Assembly: GCA_964496595.1 (NCBI GenBank)
Contig: CAZCAI010000002.1
Coordinates: forward strand, 1-64,000
Origin: JAAAOZ01 sp964496595
GTDB lineage: Bacteria; Chloroflexota; Anaerolineae; B4-G1; SLSP01
DNA length: 64,000 nt
Direction: 5' to 3'
The notes below the pieces were generated by a model, which was not told where the DNA came from, made no database searches, and worked only from the letters and a program-made list of their open reading frames with translations. Below are positions 1 through 6,626 of this stretch, in pieces; position 1 is the first letter of the stretch; every line of letters starts with the position of its first letter. The position numbers and the translations under genes are program-made.

Positions 1-105
1 GAGTAACTAGGGATTGGAAGCCCCCTGGGAGTTACATGACCGAAACCAATGATAAAGCAAGGGCGTCCACCGTGAGATGGAATCTGAAGAAAGTGTAAAT
101 CAAAC
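1..105 (+). mobile_element. Probable group II intron remnant (domain I segment)
   Basis: No open frame covers this stretch. The order of motifs GGATTGGAAGCCCCC, TGACCGAAACCAATGAT, AAAGCAAGGGCGTC and GGAATCTGAAG-AAG resembles domain I of bacterial group II introns that carry reverse transcriptases, as recalled from such introns; no search was run. The similarity fades near position 105, and no reverse transcriptase or domain V/VI follows, so this is a truncated remnant, with any 5' part lying left of the window. Confidence 0.5.
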
Positions 106-125
106 CATAGACTTGATGAACTGTC

Positions 126-638
126 TTACCCTGGCGCGTTTTCCCGCAGAACCAATCGATAGTGCGCCGTGCTGTCACCATTCACGCGGGCGTTAGATAC
201 CTCATCGACGAACTCAAACCCCAGCGCCGCGAAGAGATGGCGCACGCGCGCATTCTCGCCCCAGGTTGCCGTGTAGAGATATTGCGTGCCGTGCTCCCTT
301 GCCGCCGCGATCAATGCCGCGATCAAGCGTCTGCCTAATCCATGCCCGCGATGAGCCGGCGTGATGTACAACGGGCCGAGTTCCAGCGCGTGGGGGACAG
401 ATTCGGGCAGGAGCGCGCCGTAGCCGACGATCTGATCATGCTCTGTCTCGCGCAGGCCGAAGACGCGAAAGTCGGCGTGATCGGCGAAAATCTCGCCCAT
501 CGCCAGGACAAACGGCGCGCCGCCGCCGTCATCCTGGCGCACGACGAACGCCTCGCTTTCGACGGTCTCGCGCGCTAAGGGCAGGATCTCGTCATAGACG
601 ATCTCTTCAATGGTGTAACACTTCGCTGGCGTTGGCAT
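126..638 (-). CDS. GNAT family N-acetyltransferase
   Basis: Probable acetyl-CoA-dependent N-acetyltransferase of 170 aa; the substrate is unknown. The acetyl-CoA pyrophosphate loop is visible as RGHGLGRRL in the C-terminal half, preceded by the beta-4 strand (GPLYITP) and followed by the motif B-like segment around HLFAALGF. I chose the ATG at 638 (MPTPAKCY). An in-frame TTG at 692 would add 18 residues, but its AAGGTGA sequence directly abuts the start codon, which is too close for a ribosome site. The domain is complete. It stands alone, with a 268-bp gap to the next minus-strand gene upstream (suhB, ending at 907). Confidence 0.8.
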   Translation of the reverse strand: MPTPAKCYTIEEIVYDEILPLARETVESEAFVVRQDDGGGAPFVLAMGEIFADHADFRVFGLRETEHDQIVGYGALLPESVPHALELGPLYITPAHRGHGLGRRLIAALIAAAREHGTQYLYTATWGENARVRHLFAALGFEFVDEVSNARVNGDSTAHYRLVLRENAPG

Positions 639-906
639 AGGATACGCCGCCTTATTTAGCCATGATCTTAGCCGCGCCGGAAGCTTTGTCAATCACCTTA
701 CCGACCAGGTGAAACGCCCCCATTAGGGCTTTCCCATTCTCGCTCCAGGCAGATTTTACAATCCGATTGGAGCGGATAGGATGTAATTGCAAATAGAAAA
801 ACCCCACACTCCATTGACCCATCTTCGTTACGGGCCATACTAGGTTACAAGGGCGCCTGGAGCAGAGGTTATCTGTCCCGTCCACAATCCATACCGATAT
901 GAGGAG

Positions 907-1743
907 CTATGTGAAACCTTCGCAAGGGGCGGAGAGCGCGGGGAAATCTGGGTGCGGCGCGGCGGCGCCTTCGCGCAGGACGCGCAACATCTGCTCGTGG
1001 ATGTGGCCGTTGCTGGCGACGATTTCCTCGCCGGAGAGGATCGCATCCCAGGCGCCCACGTAGTTCGAGGTGCGACCGCCGGCCTCCTGCACAAGCAGAA
1101 TCCCTGCTGCGACATCCCACGGATGCAGATCCGCTTCCCAGTAACCATCGAAGCGCCCACACGCCACGTAGGCCAGATCCAAGGCCGCCGCGCCTGCGCG
1201 GCGCACGCCCTCCGAGCGGCGCAGGAAGTGATCCAGACGGCGGGTGTTGTTATCGGCCGCGACGCGCCGGGCATAGGGGAAGCCCGTCGCTAAGAAGGCC
1301 TTCGCCAATTTCTTCACGGGGGAGACATAAATCGAATAGCCATTGAGCGTCGCCCCACCGCCCTTTTCCGCCGCGAAGGTCTCATCGCGCAGGGGATCGT
1401 AGATCACGCCGACGAGCGGCTCGCGATCCGCCCAAAGCGCTATAGAAACACATACGTGAGGGAAGCCGTGCGTGAAGTTGTTCGTGCCATCCAGCGGATC
1501 GACTAACCAGATAGCGTCGTCGGTCTGCCAATCGCTGCCGCCGCTTTCCTCGCCTAAGATGCGGTGTTGCGGAAAAGCTTCTTCTAAGCGCGCGAGGATC
1601 AACGACTCGGCGGCGGTGTCCGTCTCGGTGACGGGGTTTACGTCGCCTTTGTATGCTACCTCTTGAAGCTTGCCAAAATTCTCCCGAATGATCTCGCCCG
1701 CAGCGTGAGCGATCTCAATCGTGACCGAAAGTTCTTGCCGCAC
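907..1743 (-). CDS. suhB: Inositol monophosphatase family protein
   Basis: A 278-aa Mg2+-dependent phosphatase of the inositol monophosphatase/SuhB family, hydrolysing inositol-1-phosphate or related phosphomonoesters. The metal-binding motifs are intact: GEES near residues 64-67, WLVDPLDGTNNFTHGFP near 79-95 (Asp82 and Asp85), and WDVAAGILLVQEAGG in the C-terminal third. The start is GTG, with an AGGAGG ribosome site 5 bases upstream that lies inside the end of the preceding FtsB-like gene; the intergenic distance is 1 bp, so the two are probably co-transcribed and coupled. The last codons (PCEGF) are encoded by a copy of the CCTTGCGAAGG repeat, so a repeat insertion seems to have replaced the native C-terminus. 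Confidence 0.88.
   Translation of the reverse strand: MRQELSVTIEIAHAAGEIIRENFGKLQEVAYKGDVNPVTETDTAAESLILARLEEAFPQHRILGEESGGSDWQTDDAIWLVDPLDGTNNFTHGFPHVCVSIALWADREPLVGVIYDPLRDETFAAEKGGGATLNGYSIYVSPVKKLAKAFLATGFPYARRVAADNNTRRLDHFLRRSEGVRRAGAAALDLAYVACGRFDGYWEADLHPWDVAAGILLVQEAGGRTSNYVGAWDAILSGEEIVASNGHIHEQMLRVLREGAAAPHPDFPALSAPCEGFT
914..929. repeat. Solo copy of palindromic repeat A in the 3' end of suhB
   Basis: AACCTTCGCAAGGGG matches one arm of the paired repeat found at 2242-2337, 4432-4529 and 39902-40000. Here no partner is seen about 80 bp away, and the sequence supplies the last codons and the approach to the suhB stop codon. Confidence 0.65.
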
Positions 1744-1744
1744 A

Positions 1745-2164
1745 CTAACCTCCTCGCAGCGCTTGCCACCAGCGCTGCCAAAATGGGACGGGCGTCGGCG
1801 GGGGCGTCGGTGTAGGCGAGGGAACCAGCGTCGCGGTCGGGAGGGGCGTCGGCGTCGCGGTGGGCATAATGGGGATGACCAGGGTCTCGCCGGGTTGGGT
1901 CATCCCGGCGTGCTCGCGCGCCCAACGCTCCACATACTCATCGCTCTTGACGTATTCCAGCTCGGCCTGCAACGTCGCCTGCTCAGCGACGGCGGCGGTC
2001 AGCATTGGCGCCAGCACGTCCATTTTTTCCTCCAAGGCGCGATTGGTCTGCCAGGCCTGGAAGAACGCCGAGGCCAAGAGCACCACCAAAACGACCAACA
2101 GCGCCAGGCTCACCCACATAACCCGCTTGATGACGCGGCGCCCTGATTGTTCCTTCATCTTCAC
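1745..2164 (-). CDS. FtsB/DivIC-like septum formation initiator protein
   Basis: A small bitopic membrane protein of 139 aa, comparable in plan to FtsB/DivIC, which link FtsL and FtsQ/DivIB in the divisome. It has a basic N-terminus, one membrane segment at about residues 15-35 (SLALLVVLVVLLASAFF), a coiled coil with alanine and glutamate heptads at 38-68, then the family-typical YVERWAREHAGM segment. A Pro/Thr-rich stalk (PTPTPLPTAT and similar) follows, ending in WQRWW. The stalk is longer than in Firmicutes DivIC. The start is GTG at 2164 or ATG at 2158, both served by AAGGAT. It lies directly upstream of suhB. Confidence 0.72.
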   Translation of the reverse strand: MKMKEQSGRRVIKRVMWVSLALLVVLVVLLASAFFQAWQTNRALEEKMDVLAPMLTAAVAEQATLQAELEYVKSDEYVERWAREHAGMTQPGETLVIPIMPTATPTPLPTATLVPSPTPTPPPTPVPFWQRWWQALRGG

Positions 2165-2241
2165 GCATCCTTAGATTCCGAACCCCTAAATAGATGAACT
2201 TCTGAAAAGAGTATAGCATACAACCCACACACTTCAATTCA

Positions 2242-2337
2242 GGAACCCTTGCGAAGGTTCCAGGAAGCTCTTGTAAACAGATGGCCCGCGCACGGCGCCG
2301 GACTTTTCGAGGTCACTTGCGCAACCTTCGCAAGGTT
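2242..2337. repeat. REPIN-like inverted doublet, repeat A pair 1
   Basis: The 310-bp gene-free interval 2165-2474 holds two inverted copies of a palindromic unit: GGAACCCTTGCGAAGGTTCC at 2242-2261 and AACCTTCGCAAGGTT at 2323-2337. They are centred about 80 bp apart around an unrelated spacer. The same architecture and spacing recur at 4432-4529 and 39902-40000, which points to a mobile REP-doublet or miniature element rather than a single-gene regulatory site. Confidence 0.7.
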
Positions 2338-2474
2338 AGATACCTCTTAGGGCGCGCCCGGACCTTGTTTTTCTGTTTGGTGAAATCGCTCGATTAGTAT
2401 ATCATGAGGTTCCTTTCAGGATTCATCCAACAAGCGTTTCAGGCGATGGCAATATGATTAGGAAAGGATGAGCT

Positions 2475-3154
2475 ATGTTAGAGAGCAATAAATCAATGCC
2501 CTTATATAAACAGTTATATTCGGATTTGAGAGCTTTGATTCAGGAAGGAAAATTCGCGCCCGGCAATCCGTTGCCCTCACAGCAGGAGTTGGAAGCGCAA
2601 TATGGCGTGAGCCGCTCGACTGTGCGTAAAGCGCAGGGGCTGCTGGAACAGGATGGCTATCTGAGAATAGAGCAGGGCAAGGGCGCCTTTGTCGTCAAGA
2701 CCTTCGCCACAGGAGAGGCGCAGACAGATTTTAGCTCGGCAGATAAGAAACTGCGCCAGAGCAGGGCAACCACCAGTCGCCTGCTGAGCAAGGAGATAGT
2801 CGCCGCCGGCCCGGAGATCGCCCAGGCGCTCCAGATCGCCCCACAGACAGAAATTGTCTGCATTCAACGCCTGCGGTTAGTCAATGGAATACCTATGGCC
2901 TTAGACACGAGCTACCTCTCGCCCAAATTCAACTTCATCCTCCAGACAGATTTTTCCGGCCGGATGATCCTCGACGTGCTCCAAAAAGATCTAGGCGTGG
3001 TCATCGCACGACAGCATAAGACGGCCCAAGCCTGTTTGGCGACGCCAGCCCAACTCGATGCCCTCAACCTGACGCCGCCCGCCGCGATTCTGTGCGTGAG
3101 TCGCACCTCCTATAATCAACAGGATGAAATCGTCGAGTACACCCAAAGCGCCAT
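2475..3154 (+). CDS. GntR family transcriptional regulator with UTRA domain (3' end in gap)
   Basis: A ligand-responsive DNA-binding repressor or activator; 226 residues are readable before the run of N. The N-terminal winged helix spans about residues 7-75, with typical GntR signatures: PLYKQLYSDLRALI, LPSQQELEAQYGVSRSTVRKA (recognition helix) and GYLRIEQGKGAFV (wing). From about residue 95 a UTRA ligand-binding fold begins (RLRLVNGIPMALDTSYL). The last part of UTRA, normally ending near residue 240, is lost in the gap. The start is ATG at 2475 behind AGGAAAGGATGAGCT. The regulated genes are unknown; the next gene after the gap may not be its neighbour in reality. Confidence 0.88.
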
Positions 3155-3254
3155 NNNNNNNNNNNNNNNNNNNNNNNNNNNNNNNNNNNNNNNNNNNNNN
3201 NNNNNNNNNNNNNNNNNNNNNNNNNNNNNNNNNNNNNNNNNNNNNNNNNNNNNN
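3155..3254. other. Assembly gap of 100 N
   Basis: Exactly 100 N separate the GntR gene from the following gene. A run of exactly 100 is the usual placeholder for a scaffold join of unknown size. Any reading frame drawn across it is artificial. Confidence 0.97.
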
Positions 3255-3255
3255 G

Positions 3256-4419
3256 GGGATGAGCAGCAGCATCAGCGTGGGGCTGGCGGCGCTGCCCGCT
3301 CACATTGAGGCCGCGATCTTCCTCCCCATCGATCAGCCGCTGATCACGCCACAGGTGCTCCAGGCGCTGATCGCGCGCCGGGAGGATGATCCAGGCGCCC
3401 ACATCGTCGTGCCGCGAACGGAGGAGGGGCAGCGCGGCACACCCGTGCTCTTTGGGCGCGCGTACTTCCCGGAGTTGGCGCGACTCTCCGGTGACGTGGG
3501 CGGGCGCGCGCTCTTCGAGACCTACGCCGACCGGATGGCCTACGTCGATGTCAGCCCGCCGGAGATCCTCACCGACGCGGATACGCCGGAAGCCTTTGAG
3601 CGCCTGCAAACTCTCGCGGCCCAATCCGATCCCGCCGAGCGCCTCGATGCCGTGCGCGCCGTGATCTGCGATATGGATGGCGTGCTCTGGCGCGGCCACA
3701 CCCCGATGCCCGGCCTGGAAGCGTTCTTCGAGCTGTTGGCCGCGCGCGATCTCCCCCACGTCCTGGTCACGAACAACGCCAGTCGCACGCCCACGCAATA
3801 CGTCGCCAAGCTGGCAAAGATGGGCGTCGCGACGACGACGGATCATGTGCTCAACTCCTCGATTGCCACCGCCGCCTATCTGGTGGAGCACGCGCCCGCG
3901 GATGCGGTCATCTATCCCATCGGCGGGCCGGGGATCTTCGATGCGCTGCAAGACCAGGGCTTTCGGCTCTCCGCCGGCGACCGCGCCGATTATGTGGTCG
4001 TCAGTTGGGACCGCGACCTTTCATGGCACAAGCTGGCCGCTGCCACCCGCCTGATCCGCGAGGGAGCGGCCTTCATCGGCACCAATCCCGACGTCACCTT
4101 CCCGATGGAGACGACGTTGGTGCCAGGCGCCGGCGCGCAACTGGCGTTATTGGAGGCCAGCACCGACGTCGCACCGACGGTCATCGGCAAGCCGGAACCC
4201 ATCCTCTACCAACAGGCGATGGCGCGGATGCAGGCGCGAGCGGAGGAGGTGCTGGTGATCGGCGACCGCTTGAATACCGACATCTTGGGCGGCCTGCGCC
4301 TGGGAATGATGACCGCGCTGCTGCTCTCTGGCGTCACCACACGCGAGGCGTTGGCGCGCTCGCCCATCCACCCCGATCTGGTCTTCGAGGATCTGGCGGA
4401 ACTGGTGGCGGCCTGGTAA
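3256..4419 (+). CDS. MocA/MobA-like nucleotidyltransferase fused to NagD-like HAD-IIA phosphatase (5' end in gap)
   Basis: About 387 residues are visible, with the N-terminus lost in the gap. The first ~110 residues look like the C-terminal half of a MobA/MocA-type NTP transferase (FLPIDQPLITPQVLQALI, then RGTPVLFGRAYFPEL and ending ILTDADTPEAF). A short linker leads into a complete HAD-IIA hydrolase: motif I VICDMDGVLWRG, motif II VTNNASRTP, motif III GKPEP and motif IV VIGDRLNTDILGG. This is the NagD/4-nitrophenylphosphatase subgroup. The two domains share one continuous frame, so the fusion appears real. A role in trimming a nucleotide- or sugar-phosphate made by the first domain is only a guess. 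The stop codon TAA at 4417 is followed by a repeat A doublet. Confidence 0.78.
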   Translation, partial: GMSSSISVGLAALPAHIEAAIFLPIDQPLITPQVLQALIARREDDPGAHIVVPRTEEGQRGTPVLFGRAYFPELARLSGDVGGRALFETYADRMAYVDVSPPEILTDADTPEAFERLQTLAAQSDPAERLDAVRAVICDMDGVLWRGHTPMPGLEAFFELLAARDLPHVLVTNNASRTPTQYVAKLAKMGVATTTDHVLNSSIATAAYLVEHAPADAVIYPIGGPGIFDALQDQGFRLSAGDRADYVVVSWDRDLSWHKLAAATRLIREGAAFIGTNPDVTFPMETTLVPGAGAQLALLEASTDVAPTVIGKPEPILYQQAMARMQARAEEVLVIGDRLNTDILGGLRLGMMTALLLSGVTTREALARSPIHPDLVFEDLAELVAAW

Positions 4420-4431
4420 CATAGCCAGACA

Positions 4432-4529
4432 AACCTTGCGAAGGTTCCTGGATAATTTTCTATCCAACCTATCTTTCGCTGGGCAGTTATAGCTTAGTTT
4501 CAAAGAGCCTATGCAACCTTCGCAAGGGT
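4432..4529. repeat. REPIN-like inverted doublet, repeat A pair 2
   Basis: AACCTTGCGAAGGTTCC at 4432-4448 and its inverted counterpart AACCTTCGCAAGGGT at 4515-4529, with centres about 82 bp apart. The pair fills the interval between the fusion gene and the zinc-ribbon gene. The spacer is unrelated to that of pairs 1 and 3. Confidence 0.7.
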
Positions 4530-4555
4530 AAGCGAATCAATGAGGAGGCAATGAG

Positions 4556-4786
4556 ATGATTCTTTTCTTCGGCACGCGCGAAGTCGCGCACGAGGATAAC
4601 AATGGTATGCCACAGCGCGGACGTTGCCCGCAGTGCGGTAATCTGGTCACATTCCAGCCCAAACGCGGGCGGACTTATTTTCACTTTTTCTGGATTCCGG
4701 TCATACCGCTGGGCGAAGAGCGGCGCTATATCCAATGCCCGGAGTGCAAAGCGCGCTTACTCGTGCGGACGACTCCAAACGGATGA
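4556..4786 (+). CDS. Small zinc-ribbon protein
   Basis: A 76-aa protein with two zinc knuckles, CPQCG at about residues 24-28 and CPEC at about 62-65, separated by an aromatic stretch (YFHFFWIPVIPLG). Such proteins bind one zinc ion in a treble-clef or ribbon fold; the N-terminal ILFFGTRE and the YFHFFWIPVIP motif recall the zinc-ribbon 'zinc-ribbon_15' type of small membrane-associated proteins. The start codon is preceded by GAGGAGGCAATGAG. The function is unknown. It lies 39 bp upstream of rlmN, so the two may share a transcript. Confidence 0.72.
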   Translation: MILFFGTREVAHEDNNGMPQRGRCPQCGNLVTFQPKRGRTYFHFFWIPVIPLGEERRYIQCPECKARLLVRTTPNG

Positions 4787-4831
4787 CCAATAGCACGCAT
4801 AACATCATCACAAAAAATAAAGGAAATGGCA

Positions 4832-5869
4832 ATGCAACCTAATCTTTACGATCTGACCTTAGAAGAGCTTGAAGCGCTGATGGACACCTGGGGTGAACCG
4901 ACCTATCGCGCCCGCCAGGTGTGGACGTGGCTCTATCAGCATCTGGCGACGGATGTGCAAGAGATGACCTCGCTGCCCAAGTCGTTGCGCGAGCACCTGG
5001 AGCAGGAGACGCGGCTGGAGGCGCCGATCTTGTTGGCGCATCAGACCTCGTTAGATGGCGCCACGCGCAAGGATCTGCTGGCGCTGGCCGATGGCGAGCA
5101 AATCGAGGTGGTGCTGATGGACTACATCGACCGGCACACGGCATGCATCTCCTCGCAGGTGGGATGCTCCCTGGCGTGCGGGTTTTGCGCCACCGGCCAG
5201 ATGGGCTTCGAGCGCAACTTGAGCAGCGGCGAGATCGTAGCGCAGGTGCTGCACGTCGCGCGCGTGCTGGAGGCGGAGGACAAGCAGCTCACCAACGTCG
5301 TGCTGATGGGGATGGGCGAGCCATTCCTCAACTATGACAACGTGATGAGCGCCATCCAGCGCCTGCATGATCCCGACGGCTTCAACATGGGCCAGCGGCG
5401 CTTCACCATCAGCACCGCCGGCATCGTGCCGGGAATGCGGCGCTTCACCGCGGAGGACACCCAGATCAACCTCTCCGTCTCGCTGCACGCCGCGACCAAC
5501 GCGCTGCGCAGCGAACTGATGCCCATCAACCAGCGTTACAGCCTGGACGACGTGCTCTTAGCGGTACAGGATTACATCGAGGCGACGAATCGTCGCGTGA
5601 CCTTCGAGTGGGCGCTGATCCAAGAGGTCAATGATACCGTGCAGCAGGCCGAGGCGCTGGTTGCACGCATCAAGGGGATGTTGGTGCACGTCAACCTCAT
5701 CCCGATGAATCCCACCACCGCCTACGATGCGCGGCCCTCCCATCAAGAGCGCATCGAGGCCTTCACCAAGGTGCTGGAACGCCATCACATCTCCTACACG
5801 ATGCGCCTGCGTCGCGGCATCGATATCCAGGCTGGATGCGGGCAACTTCGGCAAAGAGAAGGGAGATAG
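4832..5869 (+). CDS. rlmN: Dual-specificity 23S rRNA A2503 / tRNA A37 methyltransferase RlmN
   Basis: A radical SAM enzyme of 345 aa that methylates C2 of A2503 in 23S rRNA and often A37 of some tRNAs. The iron-sulfur motif CSLACGFC (CxxxCxxC) lies near residues 112-119, the GMGEP SAM-binding motif follows at about 158, and the C-terminal AGCGQL contains the second catalytic cysteine of the ping-pong mechanism. Length is normal for the family. The ATG at 4832 is preferred over that at 4826, because AAAGGAA sits only about two bases before the upstream codon but about seven before the downstream one. Confidence 0.95.
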   Translation: MQPNLYDLTLEELEALMDTWGEPTYRARQVWTWLYQHLATDVQEMTSLPKSLREHLEQETRLEAPILLAHQTSLDGATRKDLLALADGEQIEVVLMDYIDRHTACISSQVGCSLACGFCATGQMGFERNLSSGEIVAQVLHVARVLEAEDKQLTNVVLMGMGEPFLNYDNVMSAIQRLHDPDGFNMGQRRFTISTAGIVPGMRRFTAEDTQINLSVSLHAATNALRSELMPINQRYSLDDVLLAVQDYIEATNRRVTFEWALIQEVNDTVQQAEALVARIKGMLVHVNLIPMNPTTAYDARPSHQERIEAFTKVLERHHISYTMRLRRGIDIQAGCGQLRQREGR

Positions 5870-6057
5870 CGGGAGATTTAGCTATTCACCGTGAAGTTGT
5901 GCTCTTTAAATGATCAATATATACTGGGTATATTAACATACAAAAAAAATCAATGCGTACTTACAACCCCTAACCCAGCTTCATAGAAGGGTTGGTTACG
6001 CTCTCCTGAATGGACGTTACTTCCTCTCACCACCTAAATCAACTACCGTTCATCTTG

Positions 6058-6160
6058 TAAGGAGGTGATTCTCTGAAAAATGATCAAAAAGAAGGCCCAC
6101 AGTTCTATATTCACTCATAATCATAGCAGGAGGTTCAAATGGACTGGCGAGATTTTCTGA
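6058..6160 (+). promoter_or_regulatory. Perfect Shine-Dalgarno sequence with possible leader peptide ahead of the DUF4282 gene
   Basis: TAAGGAGGTGAT at 6058-6069 matches the full complement expected for a 16S rRNA 3' end, unusually long for this window. Downstream, an ATG at 6080 opens a 26-codon frame (MIKKKAHSS...) that ends at 6160, overlapping the start of the DUF4282 gene at 6139. A 15-codon alternative begins with CTG at 6073. Spacing to the ATG is long (about 14 bases from GGAGG), so translation is uncertain; the site could also act in ribosome loading. The rest of 5870-6057 shows nothing recognisable. Confidence 0.3.
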
Positions 6161-6435
6161 GTTTCAAACGTATGATCACCCCGGTGATTATCAAATTTTT
6201 CTTCGCGATAGGCATTGGGATCAGTGTGTTAGTCGGCATTGGGGTCTTTTTTGGGGGTGTTATCGGCGGAATCTCCGAAGGCAGTTTCGGCGCAGTGCTG
6301 GGGGGCTTTATTATGGGCCCGCTCGTGATCGTGCTAGGCGTTTTAAGTGTCCGCATTTACGCCGAGTTGTTGATCTTAGCATTTCAAATCAATGAGACCC
6401 TCACCGACATACGGAACTTGTTGGAACGGAGATAG
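6139..6435 (+). CDS. DUF4282 domain-containing membrane protein
   Basis: A 98-aa protein. The N-terminal DFLSFKRMITPVIIKFFF and the two hydrophobic segments (about residues 16-40 and 52-85, glycine-rich between) match the DUF4282 pattern of small bacterial membrane proteins of unknown function. The C-terminus is hydrophilic and helical (INETLTDIRNLLERR). The start ATG follows AGCAGGAGGTTCAA. It precedes the coiled-coil lipoprotein gene by about 190 bp, and both are membrane proteins, which suggests a loose functional pair. Confidence 0.72.
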   Translation: MDWRDFLSFKRMITPVIIKFFFAIGIGISVLVGIGVFFGGVIGGISEGSFGAVLGGFIMGPLVIVLGVLSVRIYAELLILAFQINETLTDIRNLLERR

Positions 6436-6479
6436 CCCCGTAAGCCTATAGAGCATCAAATAGCCAGGGCGTCCTTGGG

Positions 6480-6532
6480 ATGGGGACTAAAACATCGCCT
6501 ATGTATCCCCCAAGAGCAATTTTAGTCCCCAT
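6480..6532. repeat. 13-bp perfect inverted repeat in the leader of the lipoprotein gene
   Basis: ATGGGGACTAAAA at 6480-6492 and TTTTAGTCCCCAT at 6520-6532 are exact inverted copies with a 27-nt loop. They lie about 95 bp upstream of the ATG at 6627, in the plus-strand transcript if a promoter lies further upstream. There is no U-tract after it, so a terminator is unlikely. It could be an operator or a structured leader. Confidence 0.6.
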
Positions 6533-6626
6533 TTGGCTCCAACGCGCTCTCTACGCGGGGAACATCCCGCCGCCCCATCCATCAGCACCCAAGCAATCAT
6601 CACAACATAAAAAGGAGATTTCCACG

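Noticed and set aside
3124..4419. A 431-codon frame running through the N gap
   Set aside because: The N run is a placeholder of unknown length, so the frame before and after it cannot be joined. Only the part from 3256 is annotated.
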